64,000 nucleotides of DNA from Acorus gramineus (lineage: Eukaryota; Streptophyta; Magnoliopsida; Acorales; Acoraceae), in the NCBI GenBank assembly GCA_030737835.1, contig CM060857.1, forward strand, positions 12,411,496 through 12,475,495, read 5' to 3'. Below the pieces are notes generated by a model. The model saw only the letters and a list, made by a program, of their open reading frames with translations. It did no database searches and was not told the DNA's origin. Below are positions 1 to 12,900 of the stretch, piece by piece; position 1 is the first letter of the stretch, and every line of letters starts with the position of its first letter. Made by a program: the position numbers and the translations under genes.

Positions 1-119
1 CAATTCTTAAAAAATATATTGACAAATACAAAAAATTAATATAACATAAAAAATGAGTAATAATTGCATCACTATAATTTTTAATACATCCCAACTAGGT
101 TGGCACCTATTAAAACTAT

Positions 120-297
120 CCGTTGGTGGAGGTGGGGCCCGCGACACAAACCGTGCCGCGGGCCTAGCGGGCCGTGCCAGAAACGGCACGCGAGCCGAGG
201 GTCAGACCCAACCCGCGTCGCCACCCAAACGTGCCGGCCCACGGCACGGGCCCTTAACGGGCCGTGCCGGGCCGACCCGTCCCGTTTGATACCTCTA
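120..297. mobile_element. Terminal fragment of a hAT (Ac-like) DNA transposon
   Basis: A very GC-rich block sits in otherwise AT-rich DNA. It is made of repeated GGGCCGTGCCGG-type motifs in both orientations, and its right edge read on the minus strand begins TAGAGGTATCAAACGGG. GC-rich GGCACGG subterminal repeats followed by a terminus of this kind are typical of plant Ac-like hAT elements. I could not find the opposite end or a target-site duplication, so this is a truncated end or the element continues left of the window. The short reading frames across it are products of its GC bias. Confidence 0.55.
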
Positions 298-737
298 ATT
301 TTCGTGCACAACACAATCATCCATCAAGGTAGTGTGTTTATTTTGTTTTTCAATGTTAAGCTCTAGATATTTCAACAACTTTCATTTTAGATTTCAATTG
401 TATTCCTTATTTTTTTTAATGTATTTCTTGAATCTTTGTGTTTTTTTCTTAACAAACTTAACCATAGTTCTAGTTCTAGTTTTTTTTTTTTTTTTTTAGC
501 AAAATTAACTCTAGTTCTTTTTGTTTTTTTACTTTATTCTTACATACCCTAAGTTTTTATTGGAAACCCTAGTTTAGTCATAGTTGATGGAAAATGTTTG
601 GTAGAAAACGGTTTATATTGTGATTGATATGAATTATTTGATGAAAAATGTTTGTACATTGGTTCATATGCATATATTTGTATTTGATGCATTGAATAAA
701 TAAACCCTTATTCAGTAATCATTTTTTGTTATGGGGG
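298..737. other. Gene-free AT-rich stretch
   Basis: T-rich sequence with homopolymer T runs near 481-498. No exon, structural RNA or clear transposon end was recognised. It lies just before the first unit of the tandem duplication. Confidence 0.5.
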
Positions 738-849
738 AATCGTTGATAGCTCATTGTATCATTCGTCAATTGAGAATGTAAAATACATGTTTATTGAATC
801 ATTAGTATGTATTATACATATTTATTGGACATTTTGTATTCAATGACTT

Positions 850-1390
850 GGATTGGTTGATTGAGTGTGAAAAACACTCGTATGATGGACATTGTCGATT
901 GAGTGATAATCATTTGTTAGTAAAATATGAACTACATATTTTTATTGGGCATTCTTGATTCAATTACATTCATTTGTTGATGTCTTTTGGAAAACATATG
1001 ATCATTGATCTCTGTTGTTTGAACTAATGAGAATCATATGATGGTAATTGAATCACACATGGTTATTGAACATTCTTGTTTCAAAAACAATAATTGGTTA
1101 TTGTACTTTGGAAAACACATGCATTGAATTTTTTCTAATTCAATGAATAAGGATGATTGGTTGACTGAGTATGAATTACTTATTTTTATTGGTTTATATT
1201 GATTCAATCATTTGATTGATATCGTGTGGAATACACATGTTTTCCGAACAGTTTTTTTATTAAGATAGAAAAGTTGGTTGATTGAGTATGAAAAAGACTT
1301 TAATCGAACATTATCGATTGATTGATAGTCACTTGTTGGTAGAGGATTGTCTGAATCATTGGTTGATTCAAACTAGTTTGACCAATATAG
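850..1390. repeat. Degenerate short tandem repeats upstream of TFIIF-alpha
   Basis: Recurring motifs such as TTGGTTGATTGAGTATGAA, CATTGTCGATTGAGTGATA and GGAAAACACATG appear at irregular intervals of roughly 80-100 bases. The block is duplicated at about 3983-4530. It looks like an old, diverged minisatellite or the inside of an unrecognised element. No coding potential. Confidence 0.45.
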
Positions 1391-1776
1391 CACCAAAGTA
1401 ACGAGTTTCGCAAACTACCTTGCTTTGTAGACGTCAATCCAAATGGTTGTTTTGTTTAGAACAATGTGTCATTTTGTTACAACTAGAACAATGGTTAAGA
1501 GTGCGTTGTAACTAAATTCTGGTTATTTTGATCAGTTTTTTTACATGAGAATGATTTACAGTTGATTTTGAATAGAGAAATGATCTCTAGTTATGAAAAT
1601 AAATACAATAGATTTTGAACGGCGGAATGATCCGAAGGCGTTCTATGTTTTTGTCTCTTTTGACGTAGCGATTGCCAACCTACTCAATCTAGGTCGACCT
1701 AACAGTTGGTAGCTATTGCCTAGTTCAATAGTAATGTTGTCGAATGAGAAGCATAATGAGAGTAAAGATCTTTGGT

Positions 1777-2040
1777 TACCGTTCAACAATATCTCTATCA
1801 ACCACTTTAAAAAAGTGATGACATCCCGTTTTATCAAAAGGGAACAAAAATGGGATTATGATCTTCTGGTTCCAGTTCGACACAACCCTTGTCGACCACC
1901 GCACACACAGACGACATATAGTATGTCGAACTGGAATAAGAATGGGTCTATGGACTTTTGGTTCCCATTCGATAAAATTCATGTCGAACCACTTCAAAAA
2001 ACGACGACATCCAGTGTGTTGAACTGGAACCGGAATGAAC
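1777..2040. repeat. Three imperfect ~91-bp tandem repeats with an internal dyad
   Basis: Three units begin with GGTTACC/GGTTCCA/GGTTCCC at about 1777, 1868 and 1960 and contain a run like GACGACATCC. The middle unit holds a perfect 13-bp inverted repeat, TTCCAGTTCGACA at 1870-1882 and TGTCGAACTGGAA at 1924-1936. The block recurs in unit 2 (about 4914-5177). It lies 400-650 bases upstream of both TFIIF-alpha first exons. Subterminal transposon repeats are the likeliest origin; a regulatory role is not shown. Confidence 0.6.
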
Positions 2041-2440
2041 AGGGTGGGATAAAGATCTAGGTGGGATGTGTGGGGTTGGATAATGATATGGTTGGATTTG
2101 ACATGAAAAAAAATGAAGTGGAACAAATTTCTAAATTAAATAAAGCGGGGTGGGTGAAATAACTAGTGAGGTGGCTTTAACGGCCAACATGTATTCATGA
2201 AAAAAAACGCGCATGCACAATTTTATGAGTGCATTGGCTATGTGGCATGCTGTGATTGGTGCACACTGGAATTCCTTAAATAAAGATGCCTTTAGATAAA
2301 TAAAAAATTCATCAATCAATGACTGAACGTTCCAAAATCATTCGCGATTCAAAATTCCAGATCAAATTGGAACAATTCGAAAACCCTAACGCGTTCGATC
2401 TCCATCAATTCGACCGGTTCCTTCGTAGGTAGTGGAAGAG

Positions 2441-2688
2441 ATGAACCCGAGGATGATGATGCACCCTCCGCCGCTGGCGCCACAGCCCGCGCCGCCGCCA
2501 CCGATGCCGTCGGCGGCGTCTATGGATCTGGTTCTGAAGGGGTCGTGCGAGGGGTGCGGGTCGACGACGGACCTGTACGGGAGCAACTGCAAGCACATGA
2601 CGCTCTGCCTCTCATGCGGCAAAGCCATGGCCGCCGCCCGCTCCAAGTGCTACGCCTGCGGCTCCGTCATCTCCCGTCTCATCCGTGT

Positions 2689-2724
<36 letters not shown>

Positions 2725-3868
2725 ATGATCACCTTCTGTTGTGATGGAGCTTTTGTTCCTTTGATTTCGTCAGTTCGGTTGGGTTGTAGGGTTTGGATTG
2801 CGCTTTTGATGGATTTTATATTTGCGACCTCAAAAGATTGTGTTTTTTTTCTTTCATATTGGTGTTCATGGTGTGCTGTTTGATATGGGTTATGGGTTTC
2901 CCTCTATTGATTTTCTTTTCTTACTGTCCGCCATTCTGGTTATTCGCCCCATGGTGAAGCGTTTGTTCCTTTGATTTTGGGTGTTCTTTGGTTCGCTATA
3001 AGGTCTGGGTTTGAGGTTTGGTTTGCGATTTTGATGGAGTTTGTATTTTACACCCCCTAAAAGATTTTCTTTTTTTCATTGTGGTTTCCATTCTGATTTA
3101 CTGTTTGATATGGGTTTTGGGAAATTTCGTGTGGGGGTTGGGTTTCATGATTTGGCATTTCTTTTTTGCAATCCTCTTTTGATGGTTGTTTTCAGAAGTG
3201 GGCGTTGTTTGGGTGGATTTTTTTTTTTTTTGGAGGGGAAAGGATTTAGTAACTAGTCGAGTGGAACATGAGCAAAGCGAGATAATAATGTTAGCACTGT
3301 AGCGAGATACCGAGGGAGCAAAGAGAGCTAAATAAAGGTGAATGAAGTGAGGCAAATGAGTTTTTCTTTTCCATTTCCTACTGAAGAAAAAAGTGATAGG
3401 ATGACATGTCGTATTGGCACTGGTTTAAAAAGTGTTTGGTTAAAGAATTGGTCAACAATTTGGTATCATGTTTTTTTTTTAAAAAAAATTGCATCCTCGG
3501 AATGTTTGTATTTTTATTTTCTTCTTTGTGATGGGGTCTGAATTCAATTTTTTGATTGTTGAATGTGAAATATGTATATTTTTTTATGATGGACTGGGTT
3601 GAATTTCCATTTTTCCTATAGTTTGGGTTGCATTTGGGGCTTTGATTAAATGGCTCACATTTACATGACATTTGGTGTTCATTTGGCCATTGTCTTATGT
3701 GCCGCACAGGAGTATAATGTTCGGGCAAGCTCTAGTTCAGATAAGATGTATTCTATCGGGAGATTTGCCACAGGTTTGCCGAGCTTCTCTAAGAAAAAAC
3801 ATGCTGAGAACAAATGGTCCCTCCACAAAGAAGGCCTGCAGAGGCGTCAGTTAACCGACAGCTTGAGG
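2441..3868 (+). CDS. Duplicate upstream exons 1-2 of TFIIF-alpha (alternative 5' end)
   Basis: Exon 1a (2441-2686) and exon 2a (3710-3868) repeat exons 1 and 2 of the main gene. Exon 1a gives the same 82 residues, including the N-terminal Cys cluster. Exon 2a gives the same 53 residues except one Arg for Gly near its end (GLQRRQ instead of GLQGRQ). The start is the first ATG after an in-frame upstream GTG. The splice sites are kept: donor GTCAGT after exon 1a, acceptor GCACAG before exon 2a, donor GTATCA after exon 2a. There is no copy of exons 3-9, so on its own this is a truncated gene. Because exon 2 is 159 bases, a transcript from this promoter could splice 2a to exon 3 or to exon 2b and stay in frame. 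Whether it is an alternative promoter or a dead duplicate cannot be told from sequence. Confidence 0.75.
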
Positions 3869-3870
3869 GT

Positions 3871-6800
3871 ATCATTGATAGCTCATTGTATCATTCGTCA
3901 ATTGAGAATGTAAAATACATGTTTATTGAATCATTGGTATGTATTATACATATTTATTGGACATTTTGTATTCAATGACTTGGATTGGTTGATTGAGTGT
4001 GAAAAACACTCGTATGATGGACATTGTCGATTGAGTGATAATCATTTGTTAGTAAAATATGAACTACATATTTTTATTGGATATTCTTGATTCAATTACA
4101 TTCATTTGTTGATGTCTTTTGGAAAACATATGATCATTGATCTCTGTTGTTTGAACTAATGAGAATCATATGATGGTAATTGAATCACACATGGTTATTG
4201 AACATTCTTGTTTCAAAAACAATCATTGGTTGTTGTATTTTGGAAAACACATATGCATTGAATTTTTTCTAATTCAATGAATAAGGATCATTGGTTGAAT
4301 TACTTAGTATGAATTACTTATTTTTATTGGTTTATATTGATTCAATCATTTGATTGATATCGTGTGGAATACACATGTTTTCCGAACAGTTTTTTGTTAA
4401 GATAGAAAAGTTGGTTGATTGAGTATGAAAAAGACTTTAATCGAACATTATCGATTGATTGATAATCATTTGTTGGTAGAGGATTGTCTGAATCATTGGT
4501 TGATTCAAACTAGTTTGACCAATATAGCACCAAAGTAACGAGTTTCGCAAACTACCTTGCTTTGTAGACGTCAATCCAAATGGTTGTTTTGTTTAGATCA
4601 ATGTGTCATTTTGTTACAACCAGAACAATGGTTAAGAGTGCGTTGTAACTAAATTCTGGTTATTTTGATCAGTTTTTTTACATGAGAATGATTTACAGTT
4701 GATTTTGAATAGAGAAATGATCTCTAGTTACGAAAATAAATACAATAGATTTTGAACGGCGGAATGATCCGAAGGCGTTCTATGTTTTTGTCTCTTTTGA
4801 CGTAGCGATTGCCGACCTACTCAATCTAGGTCGACCTAACAGTTGGTAGCTATTGCCTAGTTCAATAGTAATGTTGTCGAATGAGAAGCATAATGAGAGT
4901 AAAGATCTTTGGTTACCGTTCAACAATATCTCTATCAACCACTTTAAAAAAGTGATGACATCCCGTTTTATCAAAAGGGAACAAAAATGGGATTATGATC
5001 TTCTGGTTCCAGTTCGACACAACCCTTGTCGACCACTGCACACACAGACGACATATAGTATGTCGAACTGGAATCAGAATGGGTCTATGGACTTTTGGTT
5101 CCCATTCAATAAAATTCATGTTGAACCACTTCAAAAAACGATGACATCCAGTGTGTTGAACTGGAACCGGAATGAACAGGGTGGGATAAAGATCTAGGTG
5201 GGATGTGTGCGGTTGGATAATGATCTGGTTGGATTTGACATGAAACAAAATGAAGTGGAACAAATTTGTAAATTAAATAAAGCGGGGTGGGTGAAATAAC
5301 TAGTGAGGTGACTTTAACGGCCAACATGTATTCATGAAAAAAAACGCACATGCACAATTTTATGAGTGCATTGCTTATGTGGCGTGCTGTGATCGGTGCA
5401 CACTGTAATTCCTTAAATAAAGATGCCTTTAAATAAATAAAAAATTCATCACTCAATGAAATTTCAGATCAAATTGGAGCAATTCAAAATCCCTAACGCC
5501 ATCGATCTCCATCAATTCGACCGGTTCCTTCGTAGGTAGTGGAAGAGATGAACCCGAGGATGATGATGCACCCTCCGCCGCTGGCGCCACAGCCCGCGCC
5601 GCCGCCACCGATGCCGTCGGCGGCGTCTATGGATCTGGTTCTGAAGGGGTCGTGCGAGGGGTGCGGGTCGACGACGGACCTGTACGGGAGCAACTGCAAG
5701 CACATGACGCTCTGCCTCTCATGCGGCAAAGCCATGGCCGCCGCCCGCTCCAAGTGCTACGCCTGCGGCTCCGTCATCTCCCGTCTCATCCGTGTCAGTC
5801 TCTCTCTCTCGATCTCTCGATATGATCACCTTCTGTTGTGATGGAGCTTTTGTTCCTTTGATTTCGTCAGTTCGGTTGGGTTGTAGGGTTTGGATTGCGC
5901 TTTTGATGGATTTTATATTTGCGACCTCAAAAGATTGTGTTTTTTTTCTTTCATATTGGTGTTCATGGTGTGCTGTTTGATATGGGTTATGGGTTTCCCT
6001 CTATTGATTTTCTTTTCTTGTTCGCCCCATGGTGAAGCGTTTGTTCCTTTGATTTTGGGTGTTCTTTGGTTCGCTATAAGGTCTGGGTTTGAGGTTTGGT
6101 TTGCGATTTTGATGGAGTTTGTATTTTACACCCCAAAAAGATTTTCTTTTTTTCATTGTGGTTTCCATTCTGATTTGCTGTTTGACATGGGTTTTGGGAA
6201 ATTTGGTGTGGGGATTGGGTTTCATGATTTGGCATTTCTTTTTTGCAATCCTCTTTTGATGGTTGTTTTCAGAAGTGGGCGTTGTTTGGGTGGATTTTTT
6301 TTTTTTGGAGGGGAAAGGATTTGGTAACTAGTCGAGTGGAACATGAGCAAAGCGAGATAATAATGTTAGCACTGTAGCGAGATACCGAGGGAGCAAAGAG
6401 AGCTAAATAAAGGTGAATGAAGTGAGGCAAATGAGTTTTTCTTTTCCATTTCCTACTGAAGAAAAAAGTGATAGGATGACATGTCGTATTGGCACTGGTT
6501 TAAAAAGTGTTTGGTTAAAGAATTGGTCAACAATTTGGTATCATGTTTTTTTTTTAAAAAAAATTGCATCCTCGGAATGTTTGTATTTTTATTTTCTTCT
6601 TTGTGATGGGGTCTGAATTCAATTTTTTGATTGTTGAATGTGAAATATGTATATTTTTTTATGATGGACTGGGTTGAATTTCCATTTTTCCTATAGTTTG
6701 GGTTGCATTTGGGGCTTTGATTAAATGGCTCACATTTACATGACATTTGGTGTTCATTTGGCCATTGTCTTATGTGCCGCACAGGAGTATAATGTTCGGG

Positions 6801-6945
6801 CAAGCTCTAGTTCAGATAAGATGTATTCTATCGGGAGATTTGCCACAGGTTTGCCGAGCTTCTCTAAGAAAAAACATGCTGAGAACAAATGGTCCCTCCA
6901 CAAAGAAGGCCTGCAGGGGCGTCAGTTAACCGACAGCTTGAGGGT
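3871..6945 (+). repeat. Tandem segmental duplication, unit 2
   Basis: The second, downstream copy of the unit at 738-3870. Similarity to unit 1 stops right after the exon 2 splice donor: both copies read TTGAGG then GTA, after which unit 2 continues into the real intron 2 and unit 1 runs into the start of unit 2. This copy is contiguous with exons 3-9 and is therefore taken as the 5' end of the main gene model. Confidence 0.93.
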
Positions 6946-9900
6946 ACTTGCTTGATTCTGACAGATTATGCAGTACTGTTCATTTTTGTAACATCAATAA
7001 TGCTTGATAAAGGTTATAAATCTGCATAATGCACAGTTTCTGCATAACTTGCTGTTGGAAGCTCTAGGTTTATTGTTCTTATGTTCTATTGATTGACATC
7101 AAATGTTGTGATCTGAAATGAATTCACTTGAATGATCTTATGCCTCTAAGGGCAAAAAGGCCTCTTTCGATGTGCCAAAAATTTGTATCAATGATGAATC
7201 GTCGACCTATGGTTCCAATATTGTTGCAATATGCAAACTTAGACAACTTATCTGTTTATTTTATTTTATTTTATATGTCTGGCTGATTGCTTTAAATTTT
7301 TGTAGTGATGCATTCATTTTCTTTGGCTCATAGGAGAAGCTGAGGAACAAACCTTGGATTTTGGAGGATGAGACCGGTCAACATCAATTCCAAGGTCAGG
7401 TTGAGGGTGCTCATTCAACTGCATATTATCTTTTAATGATGCATGGGCATGGGAAGGAGTTTGTAGCTGTGCCAGCAGGCTCCTGGTATGAATGACTTAT
7501 GTTATCTTTTATTTGCCTATACAACCATTTTGCTATTTTTCCCTCTAGGGAAGTCTTGTTCTAGGAACATACTTCTTTATATTTCTAGTTAGTGAAAGTT
7601 TGTAGACTATATTTTACATTGTATAAACGGCTAATGATGGTCAACCAGTGATAATCTTGTGCAGAATGTAATTCATGCTTCAGTTCTATTATGATGTCAT
7701 GATTGAGGAGTGATGCTTGTTCTTTTCATAGGTACAACTTTAATAAAATAGCTCAATATAAGCAACTTACATTAGAAGAAGCCGAAGACAAGATGAAAAA
7801 CAGGAAGAGGACAGCAGATGGGTATGAAAGATGGATGATGAAGGCGGCAGCCAATGGAGCTGCGGCTTTTGGTGCTGTGGAGAAAGAAATTGTAAAGAGT
7901 GAAGTGCCTGATGGAAATCGGCGCAAGAAAGGAAAAGGTGACAGTGGTGAGGATGCTGCTGAGAAGGCTGAAGAAGATGAAGGAGAAGAGGAGATGAAGA
8001 AAAATAAACCAGGCTTGAACAAAAAGAGCGTTGATGAGGATGAAAATCCTGCTGAAGATTTTGACTTGGATGATGATGACATTGAAAAGGGTGAGTGCAG
8101 AGTGCTTTATATTTCTTTGCTGTTGACTGGGTTCATGAACTACTCTTTTTTTTTTATGTTTGTGCACATTTTTCTGTTTGATTGCATGAGAGTTGCTGTC
8201 ATTTTTGGAGTTTCATCTGTTAACCATTTCAGTTAGTGTGCTCCCACCTTTAGTTTTAAAAAACCGTAATTTTAAATTTCTTTACGTAGAGTGGTGCATT
8301 AGACTCAGTCAAATAAGCATGCTTTTTTTAATTTTGCACAGTACCTGGCCTATGGAATTTGTTTGTTCACCTGGACATGTTCTATTTTCCTGACACCCTG
8401 TATCACCCACTCTGCTAATTGCCTAATTGTTGTATTCTTCAACATTTAAGTTAACACTAGTATACTGTACGCACAAATGCGTGTAAATAAAAAATTATAT
8501 TTCACATTTGTAAAAACATGAATGGATGACCATAAATTCTACTTGTTAACATGAGAAAATAAGTTCAAGATTGATAGTATTCTACCTTCAAAAAAGGTTG
8601 AATAATGAGTCATGTTTAAAAACTTCCTTTTTTAATTCTAATGAGCTCCACCACATATAAAACACAATAGTACAAACACAGAGAATACTACATAACATTA
8701 TTAGAATTTATAAACTTTCGCAGTGCGTACATTCTGATGCTCATTTGCCTTCCAATATTTAAAAACCTACAAATAATAGGAGAAAATACGTATTCGATTC
8801 TATTTTGTTTCTCTCATCTTGTCCACCACTCATTTTTCTTTCATCTCATTCAACACATTCATTAACACGCTCTAATTCTCTGTTTTTTTCTTACTTGTCA
8901 GCCATTTTCTTTAACCATTTTTTGATATCATTCAATCACAAGAATGAAAAATCAACATGACCTGCCGCAAGAAAAACACCAGAAAAGCTCTCCCGTTCAT
9001 GGTATGCAAAAGTAAATACATAGAAACTAAGGAAACAATCAAACATTATAATATAATAGTGGCCAAGAATATACAACCACTTGGGAGGTCATATCATGGT
9101 GAATTAATTAAGTGCACAATTTTCTAACATCAATGTAACTGAAAGCCAATCACAACAACACTCTTTCCATAAAATAATAATAATGATAATAATAACCAAA
9201 TAATATAAAAATAAAATAAATATGAATCCCATGGCTACTTTTTTTTTTCTATTTCTATAACAAATTGAGATTAGCATCCAAAAGCCTGTTTTGTACAACA
9301 AAAGGAGTTCAGGTGCAGATATAAAAATACATATAATATTATTAATGTACAATGTAACAATCATATAAAGAAAAAAGAATGCATAAATATACATTGAATG
9401 GAAAAGAAAAGAAAGTTTATACTTGGTACAGAGAGAGCACACTGAAATGACACGTTACCCACGCAACCTGCAATGCACCTTCAAATTAATTGTTTACCCC
9501 GACTAAATAACAAAATTACACACAAACTGGGATGGCGAAATTTTGTCGTGATCGTACCACTTTATAGTATAGTATAGATAAATCTGCATAGCGTGGTTTT
9601 TTAGGTGTCTTAAATTGTACTATTGGCTTTTGTTTTTTCTACTTCATGCTGAAGAGATTTCAGCATGTTAAATCAGTAGATCAATATCAATGGAATTCGC
9701 ATGCATGACTTGAAGATGATACCTTTAAAAGTATCATCATTTTTGGCATTATGTTAACTAGGTTCCTTTCAATCATAGATGGCTGTTATTTATAGGTTCA
9801 TTTTTATGATCTTTTGAATATATGGGTTCTGAAGGACATGAAGAAAATTAAACAGATCTGATTCCCCCGTTTTAAGTGAGTTTGGGAGTTCTGAACTTCT

Positions 9901-12900
9901 GACTGCCTGGTGCCATAGTAATATACATGTTCTTTGATTCTCCTAATTTTCTTCTCAATTTGATTTTTTCTTTGCTTTTTTACATATGTTTCTAGGTGAT
10001 GATTGGGAGCATGAAGAAACCTTCACTGATGATGATGAAGCTGTGGGCAACGATCCGTTGGAACGCCTCGATTTGGAGCGTGAGCCCACTCCACCTAGAA
10101 TCAAGGTTTGAGTTGAAAATTGAAGAACTTGTGTGCAAGTTTATTGTGAACATTTAGTTTTGCATGAGTAAAACAATGATTACTCTCTAAATACATGGCA
10201 GATGACGATTATGATTTTGATGCATGCTCATGAATATATAAATCTACATGACTTGGTTTTAGTATTGCCCTTGTCAATGTTCTGACTTGCAAAATATTTG
10301 CATTCTTATTACATCAGTGAATTTGGTCTTCTGAAGGTATTGTTGTCTCAGTTAATAAGAGTAGATGTGTATGTTCATGATGTGTTTTGGAAATGGAAGC
10401 TCATAACAACATTTAATGTTCCAGGATGATGAAGAAGATGAAGAGCATGAGGAGGAGGGTGGAGCGAAATTGACCGCTGCAGGGAAGGAATTGAAGAAGT
10501 TGCTTGGACGAGCAAATGGACTAAATGAATCAGATGCTGAGGAGGAGGAGGAAGAAGAAGATGTAAGTTCTTCTTTTACTTATTGAAATCTTTCGTTTTT
10601 TGACATCCTTGAGCTATGAGGAACTTTGTGATGGAAATTATAAATTATTGCCAGTCTAGCCTGCCCTCAGAGTGTGATGTTAACTGGTAACTTTGTTGGA
10701 TAAAGTTCTATGTTATGCGGAAGAAAAAGTTATTAGACATGAATTTTATTTTATAATTTTTTTGAATTTGAGAAGATATGGCATAATTAAGTAGATGAAT
10801 AAAAAAAATGCCTGCAAAACGCCCACAGAAAGCAAGGCTGTCCAATTTTACCTCTCTATCTTTGACATCTCGGTCTCATTCATATTCCTCAAGCAGCCTC
10901 TCAGAATATCCCTTTGTATCCATCTTCAGGAATTAAGCTTAAACTTACATCACATAGTTGAATGTTGTTTTGATGTTTTTCCTTTTGCCCCATCCGAATT
11001 GCAGTATAAATTCTGTATTTTCTTCCCGGAGGTGGTTTTAGTCGTGTTGGGTCAGCATTAGGCTAGTCAACCTTTATAATGGTTATGGTCTGGCACGTGC
11101 CTTTCCACTCTGCCAGTTAGTCGGTGTTGCTCTCTAAGGTACCTGCTGGCAGGAAGTGCAAACTTGTTAACGTGTCTCCAATGCAGTGAGCCCCTTCTTT
11201 TATAGGGTAAAAACAAAAGATCTTACGTCAAGCTGGAGGTAGAGAGGGAGATTTATTGGTGTTCTGAGTTTGAGGATAATGTTCTATGAAGTCAAAATTT
11301 CTATCAAGGCCAGCATTGGCCAGAAAGTGTCTCGATCTAGATCATTAGTTGAAAAAAAGGATTTTTGTTTTTTTTTTTGGGGGGGGGGTGTTGTGCAGCT
11401 TTAGAACATCCCCTCCTAATTCTAACCCAACTTTCTGAGCTTCCTAACATCATATATGTGTCAATTGCCTCTTTTGGCATATACTCAATATTAAACCCTG
11501 GATGACCACCAATAAGTTCTCACCTCCTTAAAACACTAATTTTTCTCAATTCTTCCCTAGGTACCCCCTACTATCCTATATATTAAACAATCAATCCACC
11601 GAACTCCCTTCTCCTAATCTCATCGCAAACCACCAGCTTGTGATGACTACTTAGCAAGTTCCAACCCTTGATATGTTTGGATCTGGGGAATTGAGTGAAA
11701 TTTGTAATTAATTCTTTCAGCCTAACATATATGAGGTGGGTGACAATCACGACCATCAGATCATGGGTTATAACGCTCCTAGTGGTGGAATCACCGTTTG
11801 CAATCAATCATGGGTAACACATAGCTTGGGGTGTGAACCTTTTGGGTGAGGCTGCACAAGGGTGTTCATGATCCAAATTTCTTCTTTCTTATTACTCTAT
11901 TTTCTTGGATTCCCACCTAAATGGATTGCAATTCTAATTCTAAAAAAATCATCAGAGTTGTAATTCTGATCATTTCCAATTCCACTTAAATTGCAGAGGA
12001 ATTGGAATGATAATATTCCAGTTCCAACCAATTTCCTAAATCCAAGACTCTTTGAATGTCACAATTCCATCACCATCAGAATGCATCTAATCCTCCCCTT
12101 CCACTCTCCTTCCAATCCTAAGATCTCTTTCCAGACATTATACTTCCACCTTAATTGGTTCTGTTCCCTCGTAATCGTCTGCCAACTTTGCCGTCCTATC
12201 ATAGCTAGAATTTTCCACCATGAATTTATGTTTTCTATGCCATATCCAACACAGCTGTAAAACCTAGCTTCCCTTTTTCATCCTACTTATATTGAATCTG
12301 GGTTTTGACAACTGGTATCATAGTGATATAGGTTTGTATCATATGCAAAATTTCCTTTGAACTTAGCACATTGCAGGCATGCAGCACATTGCACATTTTT
12401 GAAATATGACCACTTAAGAGTAGGTTTAAAATCTGATTTTTTGCCTTGTCATACTTTCACCCAGCATTGAGCTTTTGGATTTGATCGAGACAAAATGTCA
12501 GGTCAACCATTTGCTGTATATTTCTCTGTTGATGTTGAAATCTAGGGGATGTTTACTTGTTTCTTGTATACACCAGCCACTTCAGATGTTTCCGTCACAT
12601 TTCTTTCATGTGCTGGGATGGCAAACTACTCCCCTTCTATCTATGATATTCATCATGAACATCACAGGTGAACTCTGATTTTTTTTACCTTTGCAGGTGG
12701 AGGATGAGGCTGGCAATTCTCCTGTTCTTGCTCCAAAGCAAAAGGATGCTCCAAAAGAAGAGCCTTCTGATAACAGTCCTTCAAAAGCAGCACCCAGTGG
12801 ATCTTCTCGTGGAACTCCATCCACATCCAAGTCAGGAAAGTCAAAAAGAAAACATGGTTCTGATGATGCAAAGTCTGCGAATGGTGGTTCTGTGAAGAAG

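Larger units (their letters stand above)
738..3870 (+). repeat. Tandem segmental duplication, unit 1 (5' part of the TFIIF-alpha gene)
   Basis: About 3.1 kb repeated head to tail with unit 2 at 3871-6945. Offsets between matching positions fall from 3137 to 3107 to 3075 along the unit because of small indels. These include a longer CT run at 2694-2720 and about 30 bases present only here near 2320-2350. Most of the sequence is nearly identical, so the duplication looks fairly recent. Each unit holds a promoter-proximal region, coding exon 1, intron 1 and exon 2 of TFIIF-alpha. The junction at 3866-3885 shares a short stretch (GGG-ATC-TTGATAGC) with the left edge at 733-750, which points to microhomology-assisted duplication. 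Confidence 0.93.

Noticed and set aside
2386-2646. Minus-strand open frames over TFIIF-alpha exon 1 (also 5493-5753)
   Set aside because: They are antisense shadows of the GC-rich Pro-coding exon; the plus strand encodes a recognisable Cys-cluster domain with correct splice sites.
7753-8167. Minus-strand Ser/Phe-rich frames opposite TFIIF-alpha exon 4
   Set aside because: They mirror the acidic Lys/Glu-rich exon (GAA/AAG read backwards gives Ser/Phe) and show no domain.
9104-9442. A 112-residue hydrophobic frame
   Set aside because: It lies wholly inside the AT-rich Helitron body; poly-Ile/Leu/Phe composition is a product of TA-rich DNA.
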